From NCBI RefSeq assembly GCF_004339545.1, contig NZ_SMGD01000013.1:124001-188000 (forward strand): DNA of 64,000 nucleotides. The letters run 5' to 3'. Positions 40,901 through 49,237 of this stretch are shown here, piece by piece. The stretch is from Celerinatantimonas diazotrophica (GTDB lineage: Bacteria > Pseudomonadota > Gammaproteobacteria > Enterobacterales > Celerinatantimonadaceae). The translations under genes and the position numbers were made by a program. The stretch's first letter is position 1; the number at the start of each line of letters is the position of its first letter. A model generated the notes under the pieces. The model had not been told where the DNA came from, ran no database searches, and saw only the letters and a list, made by a program, of their open reading frames with translations.

Positions 40901-41645
40901 GCTGATAAGCGCTCGCATCCGCCAATTGTTGCTCTAAATTTTCGACCGTCGAATCTTCTAACAGATGGGTTTGCTCAATTTGGCTCCTTAGCTGCTCAAG
41001 CGCCTGCGCATGTTCTTTATAGGTTTGATAAACCTGTGCAGAAATTTGTGAGTACAGCGCCGTCCCGGTCATCTGCTCGAGCAGAGCTGAACGCTGATCT
41101 TCTGGCGCTTTTAAAAATGCAGCGAAATCGCCCTGCGCCAGCATCACTGAACGCCGGAACTGCTCATAGTCAAGCCCGATTAAATCCGTTACATACTGCT
41201 GAAACTCTCGCTTGTTGGCGCTAAATGGTTCCTGATTGGTAAGGTCAATTAACTCTCTTGAACTGCTCTGCCAACGCCCTGAGGCTTGATTGCGCGCACG
41301 ACGAACCTGCCAGCGCACGAGATAACGCTTGTCATCGTGGCCTAAAAACTCGACCTCAGCCAGCGCACTGGCTTGGCCACGACTGACTAAGTTACGAACA
41401 TCATTGGCTTTAAGTTTATCGTTTGCTTCATCACCAATTTCCACTGTACGGGACTGATCTTCAAAGCGAGGGACCTGCTCATAAAGGGCCAGGCACAAAC
41501 AATCTAGTAGTGTGCTCTTACCGCTGCCTGTTCTCCCGGTAATCGCAATTAACCCTTGTTCAGCTAATGGAGGTTGGTCAAATTCCACCGCAAAAGGACC
41601 AACCAGACTGGCAATATTTTCTCCACGAACCGCTAAAATCTTCAT
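37941..41645 (-). CDS. sbcC: Nuclease SbcCD subunit C (SMC-like ATPase)
   Basis: DNA double-strand end and hairpin processing with SbcD. 1234 residues, longer than E. coli SbcC (1048). N-terminal Walker A GRTGSGKSTLLD, Q-loop region VMLAQGDFAAFLKA, long glutamine-rich coiled coils, a zinc-hook CPLCG near residue 605, then the C-terminal signature SLSGGETFLVSLALALALS and Walker B SLFIDEGFGSLD. Its ATG overlaps the end of sbcD by 4 bp. Its TAG stop lies within the CTAG flank of a mobile element, so the 3' flank has been replaced without changing the protein. Confidence 0.96.
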   Translation of the reverse strand: MKILAVRGENIASLVGPFAVEFDQPPLAEQGLIAITGRTGSGKSTLLDCLCLALYEQVPRFEDQSRTVEIGDEANDKLKANDVRNLVSRGQASALAEVEFLGHDDKRYLVRWQVRRARNQASGRWQSSSRELIDLTNQEPFSANKREFQQYVTDLIGLDYEQFRRSVMLAQGDFAAFLKAPEDQRSALLEQMTGTALYSQISAQVYQTYKEHAQALEQLRSQIEQTHLLEDSTVENLEQQLADASAYQQQLRQIEQANRVLNTQLLDLDSANEKVKKVQMRLAQQQENEQNIHNQRNQLEMLNKVQPLRQTFERKVQLQDSLTQANEQYQQVVREHEQQLQGLDALQLKHTDAQHQLSEFHTQQSTRQSELEQARQLEQRQKLYQDDLVALQQDVQLKRQSVQRSTNQLNAFKGQYQQLTEVVSETQRWLDEQSIQGQWLNRQGEIVHLLQDYQRLEQQHRRQRDQQLALNELKDQISQMRLDKRALEQSIEHRTKQRDAFAADIGQEQQLREQYQSLQNELTLAQKRQNLLYQAIQLSQQWQNSQNQAQHDQYALNELLQSQQACQEKLQQIVPRLDELNQQYHSARKVVELSDYRLELVDESPCPLCGSTHHPYVGQQTPGESIVGQLYARLESLYNEQSLLRAQLLSAEDQIPQLKEQLLQLSNHQRQLQDERGKLLTVLELPESTSLEQLHQVYYQVDEQLATLTQNHRQLEQQWLQMAQSLQHLEQLNRDIEQIREHDQQLDTKLQLALQQQKQLSDALDAHVANHDAQTQQQSAQQQLDELFSAVIDWQELLAQEGVSGFRAWLQEQVLYYQTILSQSEKLQSQQQALNHQIEQQSVQLKYAQQSLNESLARIDENRQQLDELLQTAKGLLDGLGVEQWLEQTRQRQHTLETACTDLNQQLELQSQQVTQLFTRREYLGEQSDKLRSELVSCQQHWQTQLEDLALSAEQAEQLLTLTTADIEAIRLQIQQYEQQLIALKTELEQAQQYASEQLNTVQVARQSIDQQLQQLSIDGIQLLQEQLTAKEELIYQLRSELDQNAKAHQQFKALNETYQSHLQTCSIWEELNQLIGSANGAKFRIFAQQLTLDKLLYEANHQLLELAPRYQLQRIPGQSLALQIIDQDMADEVRSLASLSGGETFLVSLALALALSAMSSRNLKIQSLFIDEGFGSLDPESLDVVLSCLDKLQSKGRQVTAISHVQTMVERISAKISLHSLGGGCSRLQTLIN

Positions 41646-42892
41646 TGCATCTCCTCAACCTGACGAACGACTTGTGCAAAAGCTTGCTCAAGATCCTTGC
41701 TAGGAGCGGCGTGATAACTGCGCCGATAACATAATTCAAATACTTGTTGAGGACTCAAATCATCTAAATCTTTGCCCATATAGGGTTGCTCAGAACTCTG
41801 CTCAGTTTGCGGGTAAACACTGCGAATACGAGTTAACCGAACCCCTTTATCAGCTAATACTTGCATCACCTGTTCACGTAAATGTGCCTGCGGCTTATCC
41901 AAAAAAACTTGGACTTCGAGATAAGGTGATGACTCACTGACAGGGCCAAGATCGGGCAAATTGCGAAGCTCGCTTAAAACCTCTTTGAGTGGTTTAGCTT
42001 GATTAGGAACTTGGAGCATTTCACAGCTTCGAGGCACAGCTAATGGCTCGACGCTAAGATGGCCATTTTGCCAATTTAACAATTGAACATGGTGGTGGTA
42101 GCGTCGCTCAGCAAACGATAATGGTAAAGGCGAACCGCTATAATGCATAGGTAACTTACATCGGATCTGTTGGCCGAGATGCAAATGGCCGAGAGCAACA
42201 TAGTCACAATGACGAGGAAAAACATCGGCAGGCAATGCATGCTCGCCGCCTAGCAAAATCTGCCGTTCTGACAGCTCGCTGATCTGACCACCGCGTACAT
42301 GTGCATGCCCCATCGCTAGCAACATCTGTCCATCTTGGCGTACACTATCCGCTAATTTGCCAAGCTGATGATAGAGTTCAAAGATCGCTTTTTGCCAGCG
42401 CAGTTGACCATCACCAATCTGCCCATCAAGGATTAAATCACTGGCCCGCAAAAATGGCACAGCCAAGGCCCAACCCAACACTTCACCAGAGCGCTTTTTC
42501 ATCGGAATTAACAACCGATTCAATTGCTGAACCCCTTGTTCATCTTTATAAACTTGACCAATCAAATGCAAGTCAAAATTACTTAATAACTCACTTGGCG
42601 CACTGATTTTACTAGGCGAATCATGATTTCCCGCGGTGATAATAACTTGTAGTCCCGGACAACACCGGGTAGCATCGGCTAAAAACTGATACAGCTGTTG
42701 CCAGCTTTGTGCTGAAGGTGTAGCACTATCAAAGATATCGCCACTCACACACAAAACATCGACCTGCTGAATATCTAACTGCTCAAGTAACCAGTCTAAA
42801 AATTGTTGATGTTCAAAGTTACGATGATAACCATGCAGCTGGTGCCCTATATGCCAGTCGGCGGTATGTAAAATTTTTAGTGACAAATCCAT
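41642..42892 (-). CDS. sbcD: Nuclease SbcCD subunit D (Mre11-like)
   Basis: Metallophosphoesterase with the conserved phosphodiesterase motifs LHTADWHIGH, SGDIFDSATP, ITAGNHDSPSK, AMGHAHV, and VALGHLHLGQQ, then GSPLPLSF. 416 residues (E. coli 400). Forms the Mn-dependent exo/endonuclease with SbcC, whose gene overlaps by 4 bp (ATGA). Confidence 0.96.
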   Translation of the reverse strand: MDLSLKILHTADWHIGHQLHGYHRNFEHQQFLDWLLEQLDIQQVDVLCVSGDIFDSATPSAQSWQQLYQFLADATRCCPGLQVIITAGNHDSPSKISAPSELLSNFDLHLIGQVYKDEQGVQQLNRLLIPMKKRSGEVLGWALAVPFLRASDLILDGQIGDGQLRWQKAIFELYHQLGKLADSVRQDGQMLLAMGHAHVRGGQISELSERQILLGGEHALPADVFPRHCDYVALGHLHLGQQIRCKLPMHYSGSPLPLSFAERRYHHHVQLLNWQNGHLSVEPLAVPRSCEMLQVPNQAKPLKEVLSELRNLPDLGPVSESSPYLEVQVFLDKPQAHLREQVMQVLADKGVRLTRIRSVYPQTEQSSEQPYMGKDLDDLSPQQVFELCYRRSYHAAPSKDLEQAFAQVVRQVEEMQ

Positions 42893-42910
42893 AAGCCCTT
42901 CGGTAACTGG

Positions 42911-43702
42911 TTAAAGATCACGATTAAAGTATCGACCAGGTGTTACCCCAAATTGCTCGCGAAAAGCAGCCACAAAAGCAGAGACTGATTCATAACCACA
43001 AATCAGCGCCACTTCGGTAACATTCTCTTTTTGTCCGAGACAATCGAGTGCGTGCAACATTCTAAGCCGCTGTCGCCATTGACGAAAGCTCATTCCAGTT
43101 TGTTGGTGAAATAATCGACTGACGCTACGCGCCGATATGCCCGCCTTACTTGCTAATTGTGGCATAGTACTTTGATCCGCTGGATTGTTCTGTACCATTT
43201 CACAGAGCGTCTGCAAACGTCGATCTCTTGGTAATGGCAGTTGTAATCGAGCCGCTTTTAACTCATTTAATTGATCCACAAGCACATCAGCCAAACGATG
43301 TTCAGGTCCGTGCCATGGCCAATCGGCTCTTTGGCGGCAGAATTTTATAATTAACTCACGCAATAAATTGGTCACCTCCAAAACTTGAGGCTCAAGCCAG
43401 CGATAGCGATCCAATGTATTTTCATCGATATATAAACTGCGCATTTTGGCCGAGCCCAGAGAGAGCACCTGATGAGCTACCCGTGCCGGAACCCAAATCG
43501 CATATTGTGGCGGAGCTACATAACGGGCCGTGCGGGTCAATACGGTCAATACACCGGTTGCCGCATAAGAAAATTGTCCCCATGGATGAGAATGCCAGTC
43601 GGTCTGGCTCCCCATATCCCCCCACTGTTCAGGCCTTGCATAAATAGGCCTTGGCAGCGTAGTGAATTGTGGAATTTCGCGATAATGGCGTCTTTTCGAC
43701 AT
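42911..43702 (-). CDS. AraC family regulator (NimR/YeaM-like)
   Basis: 263 residues: an N-terminal cupin-type sensor (about 30-100, DWHSHPWGQFSYAATGVL) and a C-terminal AraC DNA-binding domain (about 165-260, with GISARSVSRLFHQQTGMSF and ICGYESVSAFVAAFREQFG). The arrangement resembles E. coli NimR, which controls a neighbouring transporter. Here the gene is divergent from a transporter by 78 bp; that gap contains GATAA-CA-TTATC (near 43725), a possible operator. Confidence 0.85.
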   Translation of the reverse strand: MSKRRHYREIPQFTTLPRPIYARPEQWGDMGSQTDWHSHPWGQFSYAATGVLTVLTRTARYVAPPQYAIWVPARVAHQVLSLGSAKMRSLYIDENTLDRYRWLEPQVLEVTNLLRELIIKFCRQRADWPWHGPEHRLADVLVDQLNELKAARLQLPLPRDRRLQTLCEMVQNNPADQSTMPQLASKAGISARSVSRLFHQQTGMSFRQWRQRLRMLHALDCLGQKENVTEVALICGYESVSAFVAAFREQFGVTPGRYFNRDL

Positions 43703-43780
43703 TTCTTTGCATATTAGCGATAGATAACATTATCAATCTTTTCTACGCTATTTTAGAGTTAGGTGCAATGAGATAAATAA

Positions 43781-44788
43781 ATGGACATCGTTGGGAAATT
43801 AAAAAAAGAATGGTTTTTAATCGGAATGGTCTTGATGATTATTCTGGCTGTGTTAGTTCCACATATTGGGGCAAGTTCAGGACCATTGCATCTGAACCTA
43901 GTCACAGAATATGGGATCGGTCTCGTATTCTTTTTGCATGGGATTGGCCTATCACCGACGGCCATTCGCCAAGGCGTTGGCAGTTGGCCGCTGCATGTAT
44001 TTACACAAGCCGCAACGTTTATTCTTTACCCATTAATCTGGATTTTATTGTCATCGTGGTTAACTTCCGTCATGCCGTTGCCCCTGGCCTATGGATTTTG
44101 TTACCTTCTGGTGCTTCCGAGCACAATCTCTTCATCCGTTGCAATGACCGTCATTGCTGGCGGGAATATTCCCGGAGCTATATTTAATGCTTCACTGTCA
44201 AGTATTTTGGGGATCTTTCTAACCCCATTCATGGTTGAGTTTTTTACTGGATTCGCTGGAGGGAATATGGATATCAGCCATATGATCCTCGACATTGCCT
44301 ACATGTTGCTATTGCCGATGGTGTTAGGTCAACTCGCGCGTCCTTTTTTGCATAACTGGTTAAGTCGCTATAAAAAAATAACAGGCAAATTAGACAAATG
44401 CGTCATTTTATTAATTGTATTTAATGCCTTCAGTGATTCGGTTCTGCGTGGCATTTGGCATGATTTTGCGCTCTCTACGCTCATATTATCGATTGTTTTA
44501 TGCGCAGTTATTCTAACGGTCGTCATCTGCTTATTATATAGCGTAGCCCGACTACTTCATTTTAGTCACGAAGATTTAGCAGCTGGGCTATTCTGCGGAA
44601 CGAAAAAAACCCTCGCCGCAGGTGTTCCTATGGCGAAGGTTATCTTTGGAGCAAGCCCAATGCTGGGGATGCTATTGCTACCGATTATGCTCTACCACCC
44701 AATGCAAATTTTTGTTTGCGCGATTATTGCCAACAAAATGGCGGCAAAACTGCCGAGCCATCAGCATCAGGCCCAGCAAGCCAACTAG
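43781..44788 (+). CDS. SBF-like (bile acid:sodium symporter fold) transporter, YfeH-like
   Basis: 335 residues, about ten hydrophobic helices, similar along its length to E. coli YfeH (unknown substrate). Motifs: FFLHGIGLSPTAI, the LVLPSTISSSVAMTVIAGGN crossover-type segment, FCGTKKTLAAGVPMAKVIF. It is inner-membrane and probably regulated by the divergent AraC-type gene. ATG 43781. The substrate cannot be told from sequence. Confidence 0.8.
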   Translation: MDIVGKLKKEWFLIGMVLMIILAVLVPHIGASSGPLHLNLVTEYGIGLVFFLHGIGLSPTAIRQGVGSWPLHVFTQAATFILYPLIWILLSSWLTSVMPLPLAYGFCYLLVLPSTISSSVAMTVIAGGNIPGAIFNASLSSILGIFLTPFMVEFFTGFAGGNMDISHMILDIAYMLLLPMVLGQLARPFLHNWLSRYKKITGKLDKCVILLIVFNAFSDSVLRGIWHDFALSTLILSIVLCAVILTVVICLLYSVARLLHFSHEDLAAGLFCGTKKTLAAGVPMAKVIFGASPMLGMLLLPIMLYHPMQIFVCAIIANKMAAKLPSHQHQAQQAN

Positions 44789-44803
44789 CGAATCAAGCGG
44801 TCA

Positions 44804-45235
44804 TTAATGAAATAGAGCTTTGAGCATTTCAGGCGATAGTTTCCCCGTCTGTGGCAGGCCATGATCGGCCTGAAAACGACGGATGGCTTTATGTGTTCGA
44901 GCCCCAATCTTGCCATCGATTTGGCCCAATTTGTACCCCATCTCTTTTAACTTAGCCTGAACATTTTTGATCTCTTGATGGGTTTTAGGACCGGCCTCAT
45001 TCTTATACTGGTGGTATTTTGATTTAGCTTCTTTAGCCAGTTTTTTACTGCGCTCTTCAACATCTTTGGCCATTTTGTCAGCTTTGTTACGCACCGCTGA
45101 CCAATCTGGCTGTTTTTGCTGAGTTTGGCCAGAATTCTGCGCTACTGACTTATTCTGCACGGGCGCGTCACTTGCATATGCCATTGACGATAACACGAAA
45201 CCTAAACCAGCTATTAACCATCGTTTTTTCATCAT
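44804..45235 (-). CDS. Exported peptidoglycan-binding domain protein
   Basis: 143 residues. Signal peptide (about 1-22, cut after MAYA), a Gln/Lys-rich coiled linker (about 45-85), and one C-terminal PG_binding_1 domain (about 86-142: VQAKLKEMGYKLG, GARTHKAIRRFQADHGLP). No enzymatic domain. Probably a periplasmic cell-wall-associated protein; role unknown. Converges on the YfeH-like gene with 15 bp between. Confidence 0.8.
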   Translation of the reverse strand: MMKKRWLIAGLGFVLSSMAYASDAPVQNKSVAQNSGQTQQKQPDWSAVRNKADKMAKDVEERSKKLAKEAKSKYHQYKNEAGPKTHQEIKNVQAKLKEMGYKLGQIDGKIGARTHKAIRRFQADHGLPQTGKLSPEMLKALFH

Positions 45236-45387
45236 AAGCCTCAGTTATACATTTATTTTAACCATTGGCGTCATCATGACGTAATGAGTGACAACTCACA
45301 ATAGGTTTAATTACCTATTTTGATAACTAATTGTCATGATCATTGATTATGATAGTTGCTATTGAAGGCATTACAAAGGAAGTAATT

Positions 45388-45834
45388 ATGATTCGTCGAG
45401 CCACCTCAGTTGATCTACCTAGCGTTGCCATATTAAGTAAGCAACTTGGCTATCCGGTAACGCTCGCGCAACTCGAAGAACGATTTGGCAAATTAACGCA
45501 AAACGAGCAAATATGGGTGTATGAACAACAGCAACGCATCGTTGCCTGGTTACAATGCGATTGGCGCAATAACCTCATCAGCGACAGCACTCTGGAAGTC
45601 ATCGCAATGGTGGTCGATCAAACCTTCAGGGGCAGAGGCATCGGCAAAAAATTGCTGGAATTTATCCAAGAGCAAGCCAATGAGCACAATGTATCGATCA
45701 CCGTCCGCAGCCAAATAAAACGGAAAAGAGCGCACCATTTCTATGAAAAAAACGGATTTGATTTACAGAAAACCCAGCACCTTTTTTATCACCCGTTGAC
45801 AACGCCCCCCAAGGACGCCGAACCATCACGTTAA
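45388..45834 (+). CDS. GNAT family N-acetyltransferase
   Basis: 148 residues. IRRATSVDLPSVA at the N-terminus, the acetyl-CoA loop VDQTFRGRGIGKKLLEF, then HHFYEKNGF. ATG 45388 has AAGGA 7 nt upstream; the earlier part of the frame is not used. Substrate unknown. Converges on mdtG with 4 bp between the stops. Confidence 0.88.
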   Translation: MIRRATSVDLPSVAILSKQLGYPVTLAQLEERFGKLTQNEQIWVYEQQQRIVAWLQCDWRNNLISDSTLEVIAMVVDQTFRGRGIGKKLLEFIQEQANEHNVSITVRSQIKRKRAHHFYEKNGFDLQKTQHLFYHPLTTPPKDAEPSR

Positions 45835-45838
45835 ATGC

Positions 45839-47083
45839 TTAAGCATGCGCATAACGTGGTTGGCGAATGTAGTGTTTCATCTGAATTAAGTTAAAGACGA
45901 CCAATACTGCTGAAACCACAAAAACCCAACGGAATCCAGCAAATGCTGAAACGCCAGCCCCTAATAAAGGCCCGGCAACATTGCCCAGATATAAGAATGA
46001 TTGGTTGTAGCCAAACACTCTACCCAATACTTTTTTATTGGTCTGTTGGGCTAAGAGAGATTGCACTGCGGGCATTAGTGCACCATCGGTAAATCCCATT
46101 AGAAAACGTAAAATTCCAAGCTCAAATGTATTCTGCACCAGGGAAACCAGCATCAATAATAATGCTGTAATCGCTAATGCGACTAACAATATTCGAGCAC
46201 TACCGATTCGATCGCCTAGTTTTCCCAACATCGGAGCTGAAAGAAGCGCCGAAACCCCTGGAACAGCAGCAATAACACCACTAATAAAAGCTAAGTTAGT
46301 CGTCTGTGGACTCAATTGAGCAACAAATAAAGTTAGAATTGGATTAATCGAAGCATTGGCGAGCTGAATCATCATAGTGGCAATAAACAGGCCAAAAACC
46401 AACCCAGGTGAACTCAAACTGGCAAACACCTCTTTTCGAGACAGTGGCCGTTGATCTTTAGTGGGTTTCTCAAATGACTCATGCACCCAGTAGCAACTGC
46501 TCAAAAAGCAGCAGAAGAGCAAAGCCCCGGTAACCATAAAAACGGTTCTAAATCCCATCTGATCAGCCATAGCCCCACCGATCATCGGTCCTAAAATAAC
46601 ACCGCTAATCTGTCCGGTGGTTAATGTGCCTAACGCCCAACCAGTTCGCTCTTTAGGCATCTCAGCGGCAGCGAGTGCAAAAGCATTCGGAATATAGCCC
46701 GAAGTCAGCCCCATTAACATTCGTAACATCACCAGTTGCCAAGGTGCGGCAACAAATCCTTGCGCGGTCATTAAAATAGCCATTCCTAATGACGCCCGAA
46801 GCAGCATGAGTTTGCGCCCTTGCCGATCAGCCAGTTTGCCCCAAAACGGCGAAATTATTGCCGATACTATAAAAGACCCACTGAATACTGCACCTGACCA
46901 TAAACTTAAACTCGCTTCACCATGGACACCTAATTGGCGCAAATAAAGCGGTAAAAAAGGTAAGATTTGGCTCATGCTTAAGCCAACTAAAAAACACCCC
47001 AACCACATAGCGGCGAGGTTAAGCTTCCACGAACGAATCATTTTTTGACCCAATACAGCCTGAGGCCAACAAGGAGTTGGCAT
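45839..47083 (-). CDS. mdtG: MFS efflux transporter, MdtG-like
   Basis: About 12 membrane helices, DHA1-type major facilitator. It matches E. coli MdtG (drug:proton antiporter linked to fosfomycin and deoxycholate resistance): AMWLGCFLVGLSMSQILPFLPLY, motif A GKLADRQGRKLMLLR, WALGTLTTGQISGVILGP, and GDRIGSARILL in the second half. Start uncertain: ATG 47083 gives an 18-residue head, ATG 47041 a head shorter than E. coli; neither has a good ribosome site. Confidence 0.85.
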   Translation of the reverse strand: MPTPCWPQAVLGQKMIRSWKLNLAAMWLGCFLVGLSMSQILPFLPLYLRQLGVHGEASLSLWSGAVFSGSFIVSAIISPFWGKLADRQGRKLMLLRASLGMAILMTAQGFVAAPWQLVMLRMLMGLTSGYIPNAFALAAAEMPKERTGWALGTLTTGQISGVILGPMIGGAMADQMGFRTVFMVTGALLFCCFLSSCYWVHESFEKPTKDQRPLSRKEVFASLSSPGLVFGLFIATMMIQLANASINPILTLFVAQLSPQTTNLAFISGVIAAVPGVSALLSAPMLGKLGDRIGSARILLVALAITALLLMLVSLVQNTFELGILRFLMGFTDGALMPAVQSLLAQQTNKKVLGRVFGYNQSFLYLGNVAGPLLGAGVSAFAGFRWVFVVSAVLVVFNLIQMKHYIRQPRYAHA

Positions 47084-47504
47084 TTATTTGTTAATTACGA
47101 AGGTAATCGGTATGAGACCGTAATGATAACACGATTCGTAGCACTTTATAATTTAAACGCCACGAGCGAATGATAATAAAAGATAAAAAAATCGACTGGT
47201 CATAAGCAAAAAAACAATCACCTCCAAACGAGACAAATCGTGTCTAATATTTTCTGAAATAACAGATCATTATTTGTTATTTTGCATACACTCCAAGTAC
47301 CTATTGAAATAGAATTGGCAAGAAAAAACTAACTATTGCATAACATATAACACAATTAAACTTAGCCTGAGCAAGTAATTTTTTAACGTAACCTCACCTT
47401 TACTGGTATAAACTAGACTGATAATGTGAAATCGAGCGAATAAATAGGAATTACTTGTAATGTAACTTCCAAACCAACGAACATCGTTCATTTAAGGAGA
47501 ATTT
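47084..47504. other. Intergenic region mdtG / flavodoxin-like gene, no gene
   Basis: About 420 bp, AT-rich, divergent promoters expected. One small stem AGACA-AATCG-TGTCT (near 47222-47237). No regulator site is recognised. Confidence 0.5.
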
Positions 47505-48059
47505 ATGAGTCAAGTAAGCGTTATTTTCCACTCTGGTTATGGTCATACTAAAAAAGTGGCAGAAATTATAGCTGAAGGCGCCAACGCTAAACTTATAGAA
47601 GTAAGTAGTGAAGGAGAAATTACTGACGACGACTGGCAAACTTTAGCTGATTCAGATGCAATCATATTTGGGACACCAACTTATATGGGGGGCCCAAGCT
47701 GGCAATTCAAAAAATTTGCTGATACTAGCTCAAAAGTTTGGTTTAACAGTGGTTGGGGCGATAAGCTCTTTGGCGGATTTAGTGTCAGTGGCAGTCTCAA
47801 TGGTGATAAACAGATCACCCTCACATACCTGCAAACACTCGCTGCACAGCATGGCGGACTGTGGGTCAGCCTCGGAATGCTACCAGCCAATACCTCCACT
47901 TCAACACGAGAAGATATTAACAATCTAGGGGGCTCAGCAGGGGTACTGGTGCAAGCCCCAACCGACGCAGGTGCCGAAGCCATTCCTAAAGGCGATCTCA
48001 ATACAGCAAAAGCCTATGGAGAACGCGTCGCAAAATTAGCGAGTAAATGGGCCAAATAG
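47505..48059 (+). CDS. Flavodoxin-fold NAD(P)H-dependent oxidoreductase, WrbA-like
   Basis: 184 residues. FMN-binding loop FHSGYGHTKKVAE, FGTPTYMGG, and WGDKLFGGFSVSGSLNGDK, as in NAD(P)H:quinone reductases of the WrbA/flavodoxin_2 superfamily, though only moderately like E. coli WrbA. ATG 47505 follows AAGGAG. Probably two-electron quinone or FMN reduction in the cytosol; stand-alone gene with its own terminator. Confidence 0.8.
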   Translation: MSQVSVIFHSGYGHTKKVAEIIAEGANAKLIEVSSEGEITDDDWQTLADSDAIIFGTPTYMGGPSWQFKKFADTSSKVWFNSGWGDKLFGGFSVSGSLNGDKQITLTYLQTLAAQHGGLWVSLGMLPANTSTSTREDINNLGGSAGVLVQAPTDAGAEAIPKGDLNTAKAYGERVAKLASKWAK

Positions 48060-48074
48060 CGCGCTATTTATTAT

Positions 48075-48104
48075 AAATGAGGGGCTAATGCCCTTCATTT
48101 TTTT
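48075..48104. terminator. Bidirectional terminator
   Basis: AAATGAGGGGC-TAAT-GCCCTTCATTTTTTT: near-perfect stem with T-run; overlaps the stop codon of the convergent cupredoxin gene. Confidence 0.8.
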
Positions 48105-49186
48105 GAATGATCATCTGTTTTAGAAGGGCTATTCTCATTTGCTTGAGCTTCAGAGTGAATATCCTTAGTTACTGCCGTTGAACCTGTTTTGCTCATCTGA
48201 CTTTTTGCAGGAGTCGCTGCATCTTTTGGCTGTTCACTAGTGGTTGTTTTTTGCGGTTTCTCTTTTGGTTTCTCTTCCGGTTTTTTAAGCCCAATCGCTT
48301 CGCCTATATGAGCAAGATCAGCACGTAGCTTCTGGCGAATATTTGGATTGTCCCCCTGCTGCCATGTCTTAATATGAGTCATCGTTGCATCTAGCGTTGC
48401 TTGATCTATCTGGCTCATCAGTGGTGTCGATGTTTTTACAAATGCTTGCACATCTTGAACCAACCCTTGCCATTGCGCGCCCCCATTAGCCTGCTGCGAT
48501 AACCCCTGCTGCAACGCCTGAAGAGCTTGCGCGAAACTAAGCAACTGTTTAGCGCTTTGTTCTTTAAGATGACTAATCTGTTGGCGCAACGCCTCAATAT
48601 TATTAGCATCACCTCCGAGGCGATCTTCAGTAGGGACACCTTGATAAGCCACGGCAAATGGCAACATCGCATAATAACTTACCGCGAAATTCAAAGGCAC
48701 TTCACCGCCGTTCCATTTCTGAGACTGCTTTTCTAACAGATGGCCTTGACTGGACAAATACCCCTGATAATTTTGGCCTAGTGAGATAATGTCCTGCGCT
48801 GAGGGCTTAAAAGGCTTATCGGGTTGCGGTTGAGCGGCCTGTACTGTGAGCTGACCATGCGGATTTGTCTGGTCACCACATAAAATGGCATATTGCCCCG
48901 GATCGAGATGTAACATCAGCTCCTGACTAGCCTTGGGTGGAATATTTTCCTGCATTGCCACAACCTGTCCTGCCGATAAAATCCCCCAAGATGCTGTTTT
49001 GCCGCTGTGGTTAGTGAGCACAAAGTGAACATTGCCTGGCTGTGTATTGATGGCCATCGGTAAGCAACTTTGTTTGAGTATAGATACATCAATCGTATGG
49101 ACAGCCTCCGCAGCACTCGCATAATAACTAGCCATACTTATGACAGATAATCCCAACGATATGCCAAGCAACAATTTTTTTGTCAT
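48095..49186 (-). CDS. Exported EfeO-type cupredoxin domain protein
   Basis: 363 residues. Signal peptide (about 1-25, ASAA), then a cupredoxin domain (about 28-118) that lines up with the N-terminal half of E. coli EfeO: QSCLPMAIN, LTNHSGKTASWGIL, ENIPPKASQEL, LDPGQYAILCG, NPHGQLTV. Both Cys that characterise the EfeO cupredoxin are kept. Residues 125-320 are helical with no family recognised (not the M75 domain of EfeO); the tail is a low-complexity Lys/Pro/Thr region. Second gene of a two-gene operon with the M75-like gene, 51 bp apart. Periplasmic metal binding is likely; the partner transporter is unknown. Confidence 0.75.
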   Translation of the reverse strand: MTKKLLLGISLGLSVISMASYYASAAEAVHTIDVSILKQSCLPMAINTQPGNVHFVLTNHSGKTASWGILSAGQVVAMQENIPPKASQELMLHLDPGQYAILCGDQTNPHGQLTVQAAQPQPDKPFKPSAQDIISLGQNYQGYLSSQGHLLEKQSQKWNGGEVPLNFAVSYYAMLPFAVAYQGVPTEDRLGGDANNIEALRQQISHLKEQSAKQLLSFAQALQALQQGLSQQANGGAQWQGLVQDVQAFVKTSTPLMSQIDQATLDATMTHIKTWQQGDNPNIRQKLRADLAHIGEAIGLKKPEEKPKEKPQKTTTSEQPKDAATPAKSQMSKTGSTAVTKDIHSEAQANENSPSKTDDHSKK

Positions 49187-49237
49187 GTAATGCCCTCTCA
49201 GTCAAAAGGTATAAGCCGTCAAAGCACAATCTGTCAT

